From Trochalopteron elliotii (lineage: Eukaryota; Chordata; Aves; Passeriformes; Leiothrichidae), in the NCBI GenBank assembly GCA_024734555.1, contig JANPWX010000338.1, positions 1,353,734 through 1,417,733 of the forward strand: a DNA stretch of 64,000 nucleotides, given 5' to 3'. This document shows, one piece after another, positions 49,201 through 62,900 of this stretch (the stretch's first letter is position 1; each line of letters starts with the position of its first letter). The notes beneath the pieces were generated by a model. That model saw only the letters and a list, made by a program, of their open reading frames with translations, was not told the DNA's origin and searched no databases. A program made the translations under genes and the position numbers.

Positions 49201-50114
49201 TCTTCCCTCACTTCTGAAAAGGTCAGTGGGGAGTTCTGCCCTACCTATGGTAATGTTTGAAATTCAACAGTCGTTTTAAGATATCCATGATGAAGCATCC
49301 AGAAAACTTCTAAGCTAAATCTGCCATCCCTACACCCTTCTGTCATAGCAAACTGCTGTTGCTCTTCCTTTACAGCTGGGGGAAAAAAAACCAGGAATGC
49401 AGAAGAGGCACCCCAACACGAGGACATGTTCTGCACAGAGCCAGGCGCTTGGGAATTTGCTTGTCCAAGCCCTTGGTCTGCAGCATTGCTGTCCCCGAAG
49501 TTTCCAGGGTCACAGAGGAAGTCTCTCCTAAGTTCATTTCCCATTTTCCTGCCAACGCCAAACCCCCCACCCCTCCCTTAAATCTTAGGCTAAAACAGGA
49601 ACCTCTGGACTGGGAGGGCAGCCTGGGCAGTAAGACAGGAGAGGCAAGCTGCTCTTCTCAGAGCAACAAAACAATTTCAGAGAAATTTTGCATATAAAAC
49701 CTTTCAACAATACATTACCTGTTTTTCCCAAGGGACTGAGTTGGTGGAGTTCTTATTTATTAGCTGGCTTCAAGACATATCCTAATGCTGTTTTCAAAAT
49801 AAGTCAAGTTTTGAGAACCCTTACTGTATTTAATGTATATTTTGTATTGAAATGCCTGATTATGCATATGCTTTCTATTATGCTGGCTGATGGTGTTGCA
49901 TTCAGCAGTACTGAATAATTCAGCAGATTTAGCACGACTCAAGTGTAAATCAGTCAGATCCAGTAACACGATAACCACGCTGTTTTTAAACTCTTAAAAA
50001 TGCATGGAAACTTTTATTTCATAAAGAGGCTGTACTCCATTCTGCACCAGTTCTCACTGACTGTGAGATGTTGCATTTTTGTTTTCGTGGCTATCCAATG
50101 AGATTTAATTAAAC

Positions 50115-50163
50115 AATAAACTAGTTACCGTGGCAGAAGTAAAAAAAAAAAAAAAAAAAAAAA
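50115..50163 (+). other. AATAAA signal followed 20 nt later by A23
   Basis: AATAAA at 50115-50120 precedes an uninterrupted run of 23 A (50141-50163). This spacing is that of a polyadenylated transcript end, as in a retroposed copy, or of a genomic A-tract beside a chance signal. I could not recognise a parent gene in the preceding kilobase, nor find a target duplication. Confidence 0.4.
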
Positions 50164-50565
50164 GCCTTTGGAGTGTTATGTTTCCTTTATTAGCATAGTG
50201 ATGTGAAACTAAACAGAAAAAGCAATCTAATAACAAACATTCCTTTGAGAAGGGCTCTGGGAGCAAAAGGACATCCACTTATTGTTCAGCCCATCCCATT
50301 GGTCCATATACGGCAATAAAGGTACAATAGAAGGAAACAGGAAACAGACTGGCACATCTGCATTATCTTATTAGAGGCTAATGGATATCTGAGAGGAACA
50401 TGCATCTGATGCTGAATAGTCTGTACCAATCTCCGAAGCAATTACTCTTAATTAGTGGATTCTGTTTATAGATGGAACTTAGTGTACCCTTTTGTATCAA
50501 AGAGATGCAGGCATCTGGAGAGAGATATGGTTTTCTTAAAGGGAAAGCACTGCAGCACAATGTGA

Positions 50566-50629
50566 GGGTTGGGCTAGTTTTGGGTTGGGGTTTTTTTGGT
50601 TTGGTTTTTTGGGGTTTTTTTTGGGGGGG
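50566..50629 (+). repeat. G/T-rich tract with dense G runs (G-quadruplex candidate)
   Basis: G runs lie at 50566-50568, 50571-50573, 50582-50584 and 50587-50590 (loops of 2, 8 and 2), then 50611-50614 and 50623-50629. From 50577 onward the tract is only G and T, like TTTTGGGG telomere-type sequence. Confidence 0.7.
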
Positions 50630-51933
50630 AGTGTTTTCTCTTTCCATATAAAAGCTCTTTGAAGCATAACATATTCTACTGCATTATTAATCAAAAGAGC
50701 ATGCTGGTTTAAAAAAAGTAAAGAGGGGGAAAAAAAAAGACCATACTCTTAATCTCAAACTCTGAAAGTAAACACAGAAAGCTAATACTCGTATATGAAT
50801 TATATGACAAAAACCACTTTGATGATAAGCAAATAAACAACTGAACCTAAAATTTCCAACCGCTGGCCAAAAAGCTTAAAATAGCAGCTTAAGTCAGAAG
50901 AACAACATCTGCATTTTGTATCTGCCAAGTCTGCAGCCAAAAAAAGTAAACCACTCTATATGACCAGATGCATGAAGAAAAAAGAAAATGCAAGAAACAG
51001 AACTTCAAAGTCAGTTTACTGAAAAGCAGATCTGTAGCTCTTACATCCCAAAACCACAATTGTCACATATTTTCAAATAAAGGTGCAAGACTTATGGAAA
51101 GAGGGAAGATAAATTGTTGTAACAGAATTAAGACACTTTTACTGTGACACTTTTCCTGCATCTTGGTGTGCAAGAGAGCTGTCTGCTGAGGGACTGTGAA
51201 TTCCTTTTTGTCATAAAGCTGACACTTGCAAAACGGGTCTCTGTTTTATTTGGGGGTTTTTCCCCCCTGACATTGTTAAGAGATAATTAATATAATTAAT
51301 GCAATTGCTGTTTATTTTAAAATCCTATTGGGAAGTATAAAAAGGAGGGGGGGAAAGCTTCTTTCTCCCCAAGCAGTTATGCTTCGAATTGCCTGCATTG
51401 CAAACACACACTGATGTATGCCTGAAAAAGAGCAAATCTAAATCTGAAAGGGGAAAAGGGAAAAAAAGAAGTGAGACACAATGACACCCATTTATTTACA
51501 CACCATACAACAGTACCCTGCTGTGCCAACTATTGATTTTAGTAGAACTGAGAGTCCATGTTGGAGAGCAGCAGCTGTGAGTACATAGCTTGAATCCTCA
51601 TATGGGAACAATACTCCATAAGCAGAATAACCTATTTCAGCCAACCTTCATGTATAACAACTAACATTAAAAACACACAGAGCTTACATTTCAAAACCTG
51701 AGAGGCACTATGGTTATTTGTTCCGCAAAGGTTCAGGGGAGTTATTAATTCATTTGTGCTAACAAAACCAAGAGGTGTGAAGGATTGAAAATCCATGCTT
51801 CACATGTCTGTAATTCTACAGAGATGCTAATTCTGTTCTATACTAACCATATTTAAGATCCTGCCACTGTATCAGGCAATTTCATCTTCTCCTGTTGTTT
51901 GCTGCTTTAAAGGGCAGTTTGAAACTGAGGTGT

Positions 51934-51985
51934 GGGGTGGTTGGGCTTCTGGGTTGAGGTTTTTTTTTATGGGGGCGGGTAGGGG
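51934..51985 (+). repeat. Second G-rich tract (G-quadruplex candidate)
   Basis: Six runs of three or more G occur in 52 nt: 51934-51937, 51943-51945, 51951-51953, 51971-51975, 51977-51979 and 51982-51985. The same strand carries the runs at 50566-50629, 1.3 kb away. Confidence 0.7.
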
Positions 51986-54900
51986 ATTGATTGTTGCGCC
52001 TTTTTTTTTTTCCTACAGCTATGCACTCCATTTTTTTTCTTTCATTACTCAGCAGTTGCCAAAACTATACTGAGAAGTAAAGATAAATGGTTAGGTCAGG
52101 TGATGGGGTTAACAATTTACTGTGTGTACTGCTTCAAGAGCCAGAAATAGTAGAATTGGCTCATGTTTATGTACAGGATGAGAAGTTGATTTCCTGTGCA
52201 GTGGCTTTCAATCACCTCTGTAAGGGACTCTGTTGCAGTTTTCTGCAGAGAATTCAAAGGGCTCTGAATACATTTTGTGCTGGTATATAGGACACTCTGA
52301 TTTGTAACTAAATGCATTCTTTACTTATTCTGTCACATTCAAAAAATCCTGCAGGACAGTCAAGAAAAGGACTACTCTTTCATCTATGGAAACCAAAGGA
52401 AAGGTAACTGGGCCTCCTGCTCCCTGAGTTTAAGTGAACTTGTACACTCATTATGCTCCCAAAATTTAAAAGCTATTTCTTAATGCTTAAAATTGCTCTT
52501 TCAGTGGAATTAACACTTCTGTTCTTTCATAGTCATTTCTGTTGTTCCTTATGAGCATTTCCAAGGATGTAGAAGAGTAGCTCCATACTGAGAAGACCCT
52601 TTGTAAGAGACTATCCCACGTGCTACAGAGGTTTAGGAAATCAGAGATTTGCCAGACCAAAGCTGCAGGGCTTTTCTGCAGACTGAACCTGTTTCCTTGT
52701 TTCTGCCCATTCACAAAACTCATAAGGAAAAACAAATCTCTTCTCTCAAACACAATTCAGATGATCCACAATTTAAACAGCACAGGGTAGAGTTAGCTCT
52801 TAAAAAGCAGATTGGTCCCTCGAGTTACACAGAACCAGAAACTCCAGTACAAAACTTCTCCCACTCAAGGGGCTGTGCCTATTGCTTTAGTTCTCTGACC
52901 ACATTCTTTGAGCAGGTGTCCTGTGTTCCTGAACAGTTTCTCCCTACAAGTCAGAAAAACAAGACCGGATTTAGCAATCCAAATTATCCTTTACTGTCCT
53001 TTGTGTTCCATCAGATTGTTTTGTTTGTAGCTGCCTCTATGGGAGATGGCAACCACAAAGATGAGATATGATCACTGACAGGACTAAGGAAACATATCCT
53101 ATGAGCTCCCACCTCACCATCAAGTCAAAGAAGGGAAAAAGAATCACAGGTAACAAAGGTAAGCTGCAACCAGCACCAGCACGCTTCTAGGATTTGGAAA
53201 GATTTACACAGGCCAACAGGTAGTACCTTAAACTGAGAGCATACTCAGCTATCTGTGATCTTTATCCATGAAGGAAAGGTAGCATCTCTGATTAAGTTCA
53301 GAATGGAATGGGCTCCCTGTCCAGCAAAAAAAAACCCCAACAAAAAAACTTCCACTGAAGTCTTCTCCTTAACTGGAAATTAATTGGTCTTTATCCTTGC
53401 CTACAAGGCACCACAAGATAGCATCACATGGATTCTCAGCCAAAGTAATCTTTTGTGAGAAGAGCTCTTGGAAAGAGACGGGAGGCCAAAGGAAGGGAGA
53501 CTGAGTAAGCAAGAAAAACCACATCCTGCTGCCTGTGTTCAGTAATGTCATCCAATATTATGGGATGTGCAGACATTTACAAGTATGCCAATCACTTCCC
53601 AAGTGGTGTTACAGCAGGGAAGAGTGAGGAATCTATCTGAAGCCTGCCCAGCATGCTCTCAGAATGCTCATCTTTAACCTTCTAGCTGAAGAGAAACATG
53701 TCATGGTGACCAACAGCAAATACAGCACTTACCATCACTGCAACTACTAAAAAGATCTTATACTGGCTGTTTATAACTTTTAAGAGGCCTCCGAGATCAG
53801 TAAGAGGGGGTCAAGTGATGTTATTGTTTTGGTGACAGACGGAAGATCCCTAGTAAATGATCCCAGTGGCCTGGGAGTTATTAAAAGAATGGAGTACTTC
53901 ATCGGCTCAGAAGCTGAAGAGGAAAGCAGCTTTGGAGGGTGGTGCCTTGACAGAAGAGTGTATTTCTTTGGGAGGCCAACACTCTACAGTCACAATATGC
54001 ACTGCAGAAACAGGATGACAAGAGATATTTCCTTAAAGGAGAGCACAAAGACATGCAACACCGGTGACAACCTTTACTGCTACTGGTCTCAAAACCCCAG
54101 TCAATGAAGCCAGGAGTGAAGGAAATGATTCATCAAATGCTCTATGAGCAGCAGGTGCAGAAAACATTTGTTTTGATGGCTATGTTTTATCTGAATGACC
54201 ACATAGGTGATGTTAATTACCCACAGGGTTACGTTGGGAAAGATCAGGGCAATTTAGACCTGAAGCCTTTGCTGTTAGTTTTTTGAATTGCTAGAGATAA
54301 CTGTCCCAACACAGAAGCAAATCTCATCTCTCTGTTCAGGCTCAGAGGTATATTCCTGACAAGTCTTAGTCCTAGCAGAACTACCACAATATGGCAAAGC
54401 ACCACATCCTCACAGCCTGAGGTCATTTGGGTAGTCTTCCTCTGCATAGGCAGGCTATCTTTAGTGCCACTAAGGATGGAACTGAGTAGGCAGATTCATC
54501 CAGCCGGCATGCCTAGACGCAACTGCAAATATTGTCATTAGACTTACTTTCACCACCAAATTAAGGCAGAAAATGCTCTACATCTTTAATTTCTACTTTG
54601 TTCAGTATCTGGACAACCAGTAAATACAGATCCTTTTGTGCCCCACTGTGACACAAATGTACTGCCTGGAAATGCACTGATGGGTCAGTGCAGTATGTGA
54701 TCTTCACACACTGTGCAAAGAAGCAAACAGACTTCAACAGTCACTGAGATAAAAAAAGATGTGAATAAAATTCTGTTTAATTTGGAAAACATGCACTACA
54801 GCAAGAAGGTTCTGCCTCAGCTCAGCACACTTCATTTTATAAGCCACACAAAGATGGATCCTGCAAGAATCCATTTAACTGTAAAGAAAAATTTTGCTGT

Positions 54901-57900
54901 CTAGAGTAATCTAAACTCATTGTTAGGATAAGCATGTGGATTCACTCAAAAAATGAATAATGTTTATTCGGGAGGCTGTCTGAGAAACCTGAAAGAGGAT
55001 TTTGCAGAGGTTGTGCCTGAATTGTGAAATAACATAGACTTCCCAAACCCCAAGAGCTGGGAGGCACAGCACTATGCTCAGGAGGTAGGTTAAATCTGTT
55101 AGCAGTCTGGTTTTTTGCACTGCAAGGCTGGAAGTTCTACTTGCTCTGAGCTAGCGGAGTTTGCATCCCTGCTGCACCCATTTATCACGTGAGGACGGTG
55201 ATCCAAGTGGAACAGGGGGAAAAAGAGGGTTCAAGCACTGGTTGTGAACTTTGTTTTTGAAGACTAGTCTGTTGGACTAGAGGTGCATCTATCATCTTAA
55301 TACCATGGAGGTGTGGACACTGTGCTAACACAAAATAACTTAACACACATAATTTATCACCTTTTGTTATATACGTCAAGTCTAGTAGTCTGTTTGCTGA
55401 AAGGTTCTGCAATTCCTCTGAGTTATTAGAGTCCTCTGTCCTACTTTACCCAGAAGACGACATTTCTGCTGTCTACGTCAGGCTCCTGAACCTTCACTTA
55501 TTAGATATCACAAGTTTCAATATATTCCCAGTAAGACTCCCTGAGGGTCAGCAGAATATGCCAGAGGGCTGGTGGAGATTATGAACATCTATTTCAAAAC
55601 CTGTGTTCTCTGTAGCCCCCTGTCAAAGGAACAATAGGGTAGCAAAATTAGGAACAAGCACAGCCATTAACTAGGAGGGGACAAAGCCATAGCATGGATC
55701 ACAGAACAAAAATAGCATTTTTATTGTCAATATTTTGCTTAACAGGGAGCCAATAAAGCAATTGTAAAATGCTAATAATACGCTGAGATAACACTGCACA
55801 TGTAAGCGCCCCCAAAGCCATCCTCTGAATCATCTGAAAATGTTGCAAAAACCTTATCAGTCAGGTCATAAGGACAGAGGTGCAATAATCAATCACAGTA
55901 GCCACAAAACCAGCACATCTTTTCCACATTCTAACATTCAGAAGATCTATATCCCAGAATTGTCTGCTAGAGGCACTGGACAGATGGATTACGTTGTCAA
56001 AAAGACCAACATGAACTATGACCTTACATTTCACCTCCAAAAGCAACAAAGAGGAACCTAAGCACTGACAAAATTCAAGGAGACTTGTGTCATGCCCGCC
56101 AGTCTGCAAGGCAGGACTTCTGATACAACACAAAGGTATTCTTGCAGACTAAGCAAGTGTGTGAATTAACTGCACAGCAATCATTCCCAACACGGCCTTT
56201 TCTGAAAGGGTCTTTCCTCTGGTAAATGTAAGACAACTTTCCCACTTAAGAGCAGAGAAACCAGCCTGAATAACTTCATGTTCATGGTGCAGAAAGAAGT
56301 TGCATGCAGACTCTTAGGGATGGGGACAGGTAATACACCACCATGCAGCACTTAGACCTGCCCAAACCTGCCATCATATTTAAGCATTTCAGCCATAACC
56401 CAGATGAAACACTTATCAGAGCAGCATTTATCTTCTGAATGCATGGGGATCACTAATCTTTCAGCTTCACTGGCAAAGTAATGTATTAAAATAATGAGTT
56501 TTGAAAACATTTAAGAAAGTAACAGTGAGCATTTTCATAATTAGGTCATCAGGCATGGGTTAAGAGCAGGAACATTTGTGATCCCCCAGGAGATGCTAAG
56601 CTTGGCTAACAGTGCCAAAGATGACTCCTCCTCTGGAGAGACAGTGTGGTTCAGGCAGGACTCCTTCCAACAAGCCTCCAACCAATTCTGAACCACCACA
56701 AGCAGTACAACAGCAAGGATACTCAGCCTTGGCAACAAGATGCTCATTTCTGCAACCTCCGACGCACACGCATCAATAAATGTAAGCCAGTAAGAGAAGC
56801 AATGCTCTCAAAGCTCACAAGGTAAAGCACCTTTACCCCCATGACAGAAGCCAAGCCCAGTGTGCTGCTGACTATAAGTCAGCACAGACCCATCTCCTGG
56901 TACCAATAGCACCATCTCTGTTGCAGTAACCCATCCTTCATCTGTGCTTACCAGGCTGTGCTGTCTGAGTCACTTTGCCTGGTACTGACCATTTATTGGC
57001 TAAGAAGATATTTCCAGAGCCAGACAGCTGGGCAGGTGTGCATTCCATACCATGTGTTACGTGTCTGGTAAATGCCCTTCCCCACTATAGCAGAATGATC
57101 TTACCAAGGCTCTTCTTGCATGATTTTCAGGACAGCAGCCCTTCAGAAGTGCAAGATCCGGCAGACCAATGCACTACAAAGAACACAGTGGAGTGACAAG
57201 CCTAAAAGCCCAGTTGGGTGCCCAAGGCTGATAAGACAATCTGATTTAACCATGCAAATACCAGCAGCCAAGTAGAGCATATCTTGGAATTGGGAACGTC
57301 AAACCAGACATGTCTCAACAGAGAGTGTTTTTCTAACAGCACCACCTGAAGTTCCTTCAACAGATGCACATTAGGTGAGCAAATTAAATAATCCTCAAGG
57401 AAAAAAAACCCAAAACAAAACAATGGTCTCAGTTACTGAGATAAAGCCATTCAAAATCCATTCCTGTCTTTGTGATTCTAATCAGGTCAAGAAAATCTCT
57501 TAAGTGGAGTAGTCCACTCAGAGATGGCTGAAAGATACATGTTGATTCAAGCACATCACTCAGTATTAGCCCAACTGCATCCTCTTTCCAGCTAATGGTG
57601 TCTACGCCAACTGAGGGTCAGACACTTGTCCATTATATGGGGTCTCACAGAGCACCATATGCTACAGCAAATCCAGAGTAAGCAGAAAAAAACCAATTTG
57701 TTTCCTCAAAAGGATGCATAAGCAAGAGAATACAATAGAGATTCAGCTAATGGAAATAATCTCTCAAAATAAGTGACATCTCTAAAGGCTGTCACTTCCT
57801 TTACGTAAGCCACAGTTCTTGAAGATATTCCACCCATACAGCTCTCCAATTCCCAATGTGGAGTCCATCACTGTGAGATGAAGGGAATCGTGTTGCTCCA

Positions 57901-59575
57901 CACTGCATATCTAAGTTTATGAGGGAGAGGGGAAAGAACCAGAAGTGGGAAGAAAAGTGACCATGTTGGGTACAATCACTGCTGCTTAATTTGACAAGAG
58001 AATTTCAAGAATGCCAAGCCTGTGTGCACTGTCAGAGCTCCACAGTGACAACGGGCTGAAAAAAAAAACCCCTCAGCCTATGCAAATAATTATTTAAAGT
58101 GAAAAGTGACTAAATTGTGTAGAATACTTAGATATTCAAGGACATACTACAAGCAACATACCTGGCTGAATGACACATGAAAGAATTGTCCAAGAAAAAT
58201 GATGCAGAGTTCTAATACAGTAAGAGACAGAAGAGATACTGAAGATCATCAAGAAAAAGCACCCTCTAGAACGCTATTTTGTATAAACAGCTGCATTTAC
58301 AACATGGACCAGGTCTCATATTCACACAACCACTCTGCCCCTGGTTTTGCCAGACAAAAACCTGTCAGGATTTTTTAATAATATACATCAGAAATCAGGA
58401 GATATACTCCACAGTAATAATGGGAGTTCAGGTGTTAAAGAAAACCATAAGATCTCTTCCTTTTTAACACACTTCATAATCACAGTAATATGCCTAGACT
58501 ACAGTGTTACCATGTGTGTGAGCTATGAGAACTTTTTCCTGCATGTGTTTGAACAGTAATGATGGGCCTTAATAATAATAATAAAAAGAATCAGGTGTAT
58601 TGTCTTTGTTATGAGAGTACAAGGGGTTTGAAACAGAAAGAAATATCTATTCTCTTGTACAAAGAGGAATGCAAAAATGTAGCCTCTGCATGTCAGATCT
58701 AAGCATCAAAGACTAAATGCTTAGAAGTAGAATAATATGAACAGTTAAGAAATGCTATAGTGAGAACATAAATTCCACCCTAGCATTTGATTTAGTGATA
58801 ATCCTCCAAAACCAGTTCTACATCTGATAAATACAGGTTTAAGATCCAGTTGTTGACACATGGTAAGGAAATGAAACACATTCTCCCTATATGAAGTTCA
58901 CATTTTTCTGGGTGAAACAAAGCACAGTTGTACCTCATGTCTCTAAGGCACATTTTAAAGCAATAAGGAGAACTGAAAGGCATCTACATGAAGCAGTTTT
59001 ATCTGACGTGCTAAAAGGACCTGAGTTAAATAGCCTGACTGTCACATCCACCCTTAAGCCTTTGAAAAATAAGGAAATCCAATTTAAGGTTTACGTAACA
59101 AACCCAAGGCACACAGTTCCTTGGCACAACAACTCTGCTTCACATACCTCACTGCAGAGGTAGGTTGGGTGCCCACTGAACCTCTTCGGCTCAAGCCAAA
59201 TAAGAAGACCTTTAACAAAAATCAGTGAAGGTAGAAAGTTTGGTTCAATAGAACATCACCAACTCTGATTAATAACAACCACAATAATAACATATGCTCC
59301 TTTAAGAAATCCTCTGCTTTTAAAGAAGAAACAGAAACATTAACAGGTCTGGCCAGTGGCAGTGAAGGCACCCAGATCATATTCTTCTGAACAGAACCTA
59401 TCATTTAGCCATGTACCAGCCAACCAAGACTTTGTCCCTCAATTTTTAAAAGCACATAATTTTAAATAATGATGTTGCTCAATGGTCCTGAGTACTGCTG
59501 AACAGAAAATGCATCAAATGGGAAGCTAAATTTTATCATTTAAAACATTCATACACATAAAAGGGGAGAGGGAGT
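51986..59575. other. Upstream RARB intron or 5' flank, middle part
   Basis: Contains a strong plus-strand acceptor-like sequence (T-run then CCTACAG, AG at 52017-52018), an A/C tract near 53325, and an (AAT)n micro-repeat at 58569-58584. Short frames on both strands match nothing. No upstream exon E1 could be recognised. Confidence 0.55.
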
Positions 59576-59591
59576 AAAAAAAAAAAAAAAA
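59576..59591 (+). repeat. A16 homopolymer
   Basis: Sixteen A after GGGGAGAGGGAGT, about 130 bp before the CR1 fragment. Not obviously part of it. Confidence 0.9.
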
Positions 59592-59722
59592 GACAGTTTT
59601 TCAAAACAACATACAAAATTACATAGCAACAGTGTAAAAGCTTCTGAACAATTTCCTTTCCCTTGCCTCCAATGGAGGATTTATTCCAGAGGGACAACCC
59701 TCAGCAGACAAAGCCTGCTTTT

Positions 59723-59933
59723 AAACATAGAAACACAGGAATTGCTATACTGGGTCAGATTAATAGTACATTTAGTTCAGTAACCTCTTATTTGACAGCA
59801 GCCAGAATCAGATGCTTTAGGGAAAGGATGAAGAAATCTCTAGGAGAGCAATTACAGAAAAAACTTTCCCATAAAATTTCTTTCCAACTCACATCATCTA
59901 CTGGATGGCTTATGCCCTGTAACAGGAGATTTT
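59723..59933 (-). mobile_element. Ancient CR1-type LINE 3' fragment
   Basis: The plus strand runs from ACATAGAAACACAGGAATTGC through TATACTGGGTCAGATTAATAG, then CCAGAATCAGATGCTTTAGGG, to ATGGCTTATGCCCTGTAACAGG. This follows, with scattered substitutions, an old amniote CR1-family repeat well known from turtles and crocodilians. In that family this reading is the reverse complement of the element, so its sense strand is minus and its 3' end is near 59723. It is truncated and non-coding. The open frame spanning it (59663-59962) is chance. The subfamily name is not assigned. Confidence 0.72.
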
Positions 59934-62900
59934 CTTCTCTTCTTTTTGTTTGTTTTTGCTAGCCTGAATAACACAAATAGCACTAAATAATACCCCAAGC
60001 ACTGTGGATATCTTCTCTATCTATAGCCCATATGTTTTTAATCCTCAAAATTGTTTGCCCTAGCAGAATTGAGAGTCACAGAGTTTCAACATCACCAGCT
60101 TGCTATTTAAAATAATATTCTGCTCTGCTTTTAAATAACACTCACGTTTTGCCTGGATGATCCTGTGTAATTATAGTACCTAGTACACCACACTAAAAGA
60201 AAAGTAAAAAAGTGGCTCTAACTCACCTTCTTCAAGAGTCCCTTCTGATCTGCTTTCCTCAACACAGTTCACTGCAGTGACTCTTAAGAAAGCAGCCTGG
60301 AGAAGGAAGAAATGCCTCCAAAATTCCTTCCCCCCACACCAAATGTTTCAGGTTTCCTTCAGCACAAATATTAGTTCCTTTGTCAAATTTACTTGTTCAC
60401 CTTAATTGCTAGTATACACTTCTTCAAATGTCACCCCTCCTAGTTAACAACTTCCTTAGATTTCAGGGCAAACACTTTTCAGGGCAGGAAAAAAAATCAA
60501 TTCTTGAATAAGTCGAGAGTAGCAAGTAGTTTTTCTAATTAAGGCATTGACTTTCTACTAAGATTGGACTAGAATTATCTGTATAGCCACTTCTATGTTA
60601 AAATCCTGTGTAAATATTAGTAAAGAAACAATTACCTCAATTAATAGTAGCAACTGACAGATAAACACTACCAAGAGGACTCCATTCTCTCCTGAGGCAA
60701 GCACAATGCCAGATTCCAAACAAAAGCAGAAGGGGAATAATATGGACCCAAGCTGTCCAAAACCTGTATTTGCATCTCCAAGTAAACACTTAAACTCTGT
60801 AAACACCAAGCCATTACCAGTCTGCTTGCCACGCTCTCAACTGGGCCACAGCAAACAGCTGATGGGGAAGCTCCAGAGGAGCAGGGACACTCTGGATGCC
60901 CTTTGGCAGCCTGCCCTATCCACTGACCTCAGCTGGCTTTAGGGTCACTTGGGATTCATCCATGGTGGCTGAAGTCTGCCGGCTGTCTCCAGGATTTCTG
61001 GAGAAGGCTGAACATTTCCAGTTTTTCCTAATATATTCACATTGTCCATGTCCATATGTCTTCATCTGCAAGTCAGCTCAAGCATGGAAACGACTAGAGC
61101 ATGAGCAAGTATTAGACTAAATTATTTCAGCAATCACATTACTTTCAGTAGGCTGCCTTTTGCCAAACCAAAGCATCTGCAGCTTGGAAATGTAACTTCT
61201 AAATTGAAAAACTTTGCAAAAAAGTGCATCAGTTCACACAGATCTGGATGGTAACAATCCTCCAAAAGTTACTGCTGTGAATAACACTAGCATAAGCAAG
61301 CCAGCCCTCTGAAATCAGTTCTGACGAATACCTGAACAAGGAAAGGCTACATGGGGTTATTTTTCTATATTTTCATTTCTGAACAATTTTTAACATTCAT
61401 TTCAATAAAAATGAAAATAAACATTCATAAGCAAGAAAATCACATGCAGTGTGAGTATCATACTTCAAGGCTGCTCACCCTCATTTAAAATTATATTCTC
61501 CCATTCGGTTCCACCTATCTCTAGTCAAAGGACACAGCAGAAACACTAAGAGTCTAGTCACTGCTTGAGATTTGGCTGAAGGAGGAATTGAATGCACATG
61601 AACAGCCACTGATGGAGAGCTGGGAAGTCTCTCACTTGTATCCTCCTTATCTCTCACTGCAGGACTTCCAAACAAATTCAGTGAAATGAAGCCATCACAT
61701 GGGCAGATATAAAAAACAGAACCAGGTTGGTATCCAGGGCCTAGCTCACACTGTCATGTGATCTGCCACTCACAACTCCTCACAGGTATAAAAAGCAAAT
61801 ACCATCACCTGTCAGAGAACAGGGGGAAAAATGCTCCTGATCTCAACACAGCTGCTCAAAGTGTCTTAAATACAAAGCAAGATGGAATAAAAGGGATGCA
61901 TTCAGGATTTTATGACTGCCACTGTAATGTTTTTCTTTATTATTCACAGGGCTTAGGAGATGCTTACCCACCATCAAGGAGAGTCAGGGGCTCAAAATAA
62001 CAGCCTTGCACTATCATCAAAGTACAAAAAAGAAACTATATATCAACCAGCTTAACTGGTTGGTCTCTAAAAGGGACAATATGTAAGAAGTTCAAAAATA
62101 TTAGAAACCACTTCTGAGCACTGTCAAGCTGACTGAAATCTTAAGAGTTTGAAAAAAAAAAAAAGGAAAGTGCTGTGACAAGTAATCTAAACAAATGTTA
62201 AAAGTGAAGTTTGACAAAGATGAAATATCTGCCAAACACCCAAAACATAAATGAAACTGCCATTCAGCCAGGGCCAAATAAAACAAGATGTAGCCAGGCA
62301 GTTTCTGACAGAACAGTAAGGGCATTGTTAGGTCTTCTTATAGACCTCCTTTCTTTATGCAAAAAAAAAATCCAAGAGGGTAAAAAAAAAAAATCACACC
62401 ACTATGTGGAAAAGTGTGCCTCTACTTCACTGCACACCTCAGGCTCTCTGTTTCTCTGTGAAAGAAAGGGGATGGGGGGAGGTTATCCATGGTTTCTGCT
62501 GAGCACGGAGTGCTGCTCATGCTGGAAGTTTCCAAGGACCAGAGCAGGAGATGTTGAAAGACAAGGAAAATCCAGCAGGAGGAAGGAGAGAGTCTGGTGG
62601 AGTGGTAAGCTCACCTGAAACATTTAGCAGGATTTTACGCCTGCTCGGTTTCAAAGGCTAATTAGCATTTTGAATAAAGGGCCTCTTCACTAAACGTGTA
62701 AACACCTCATCCTTCCAGTGACTGCCAAAAATCAAAGGTTACCAAATGAACATATATAAAGTCTTTAAATTTCTAACGAACAATAAAACTATTTTCCCCA
62801 TAAATTTCCAAATAAAGAAGCATAATACAGCACAGAGATTACAATGTAAAAAAAAGCCCAATTCATAAACTCTTCAGGTTTTCTGAATAGTATTTTGATC

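Larger units (their letters stand above)
45187..50114 (-). other. Upstream RARB intron or 5' flank, proximal part
   Basis: Begins with the acceptor of the beta-1 exon. Beyond the T-rich tract and the TCAAGGTCA word nothing is recognised. No CpG island or TATA-initiator arrangement marks a promoter here, so the beta-1 promoter is probably further right or outside. Confidence 0.6.
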
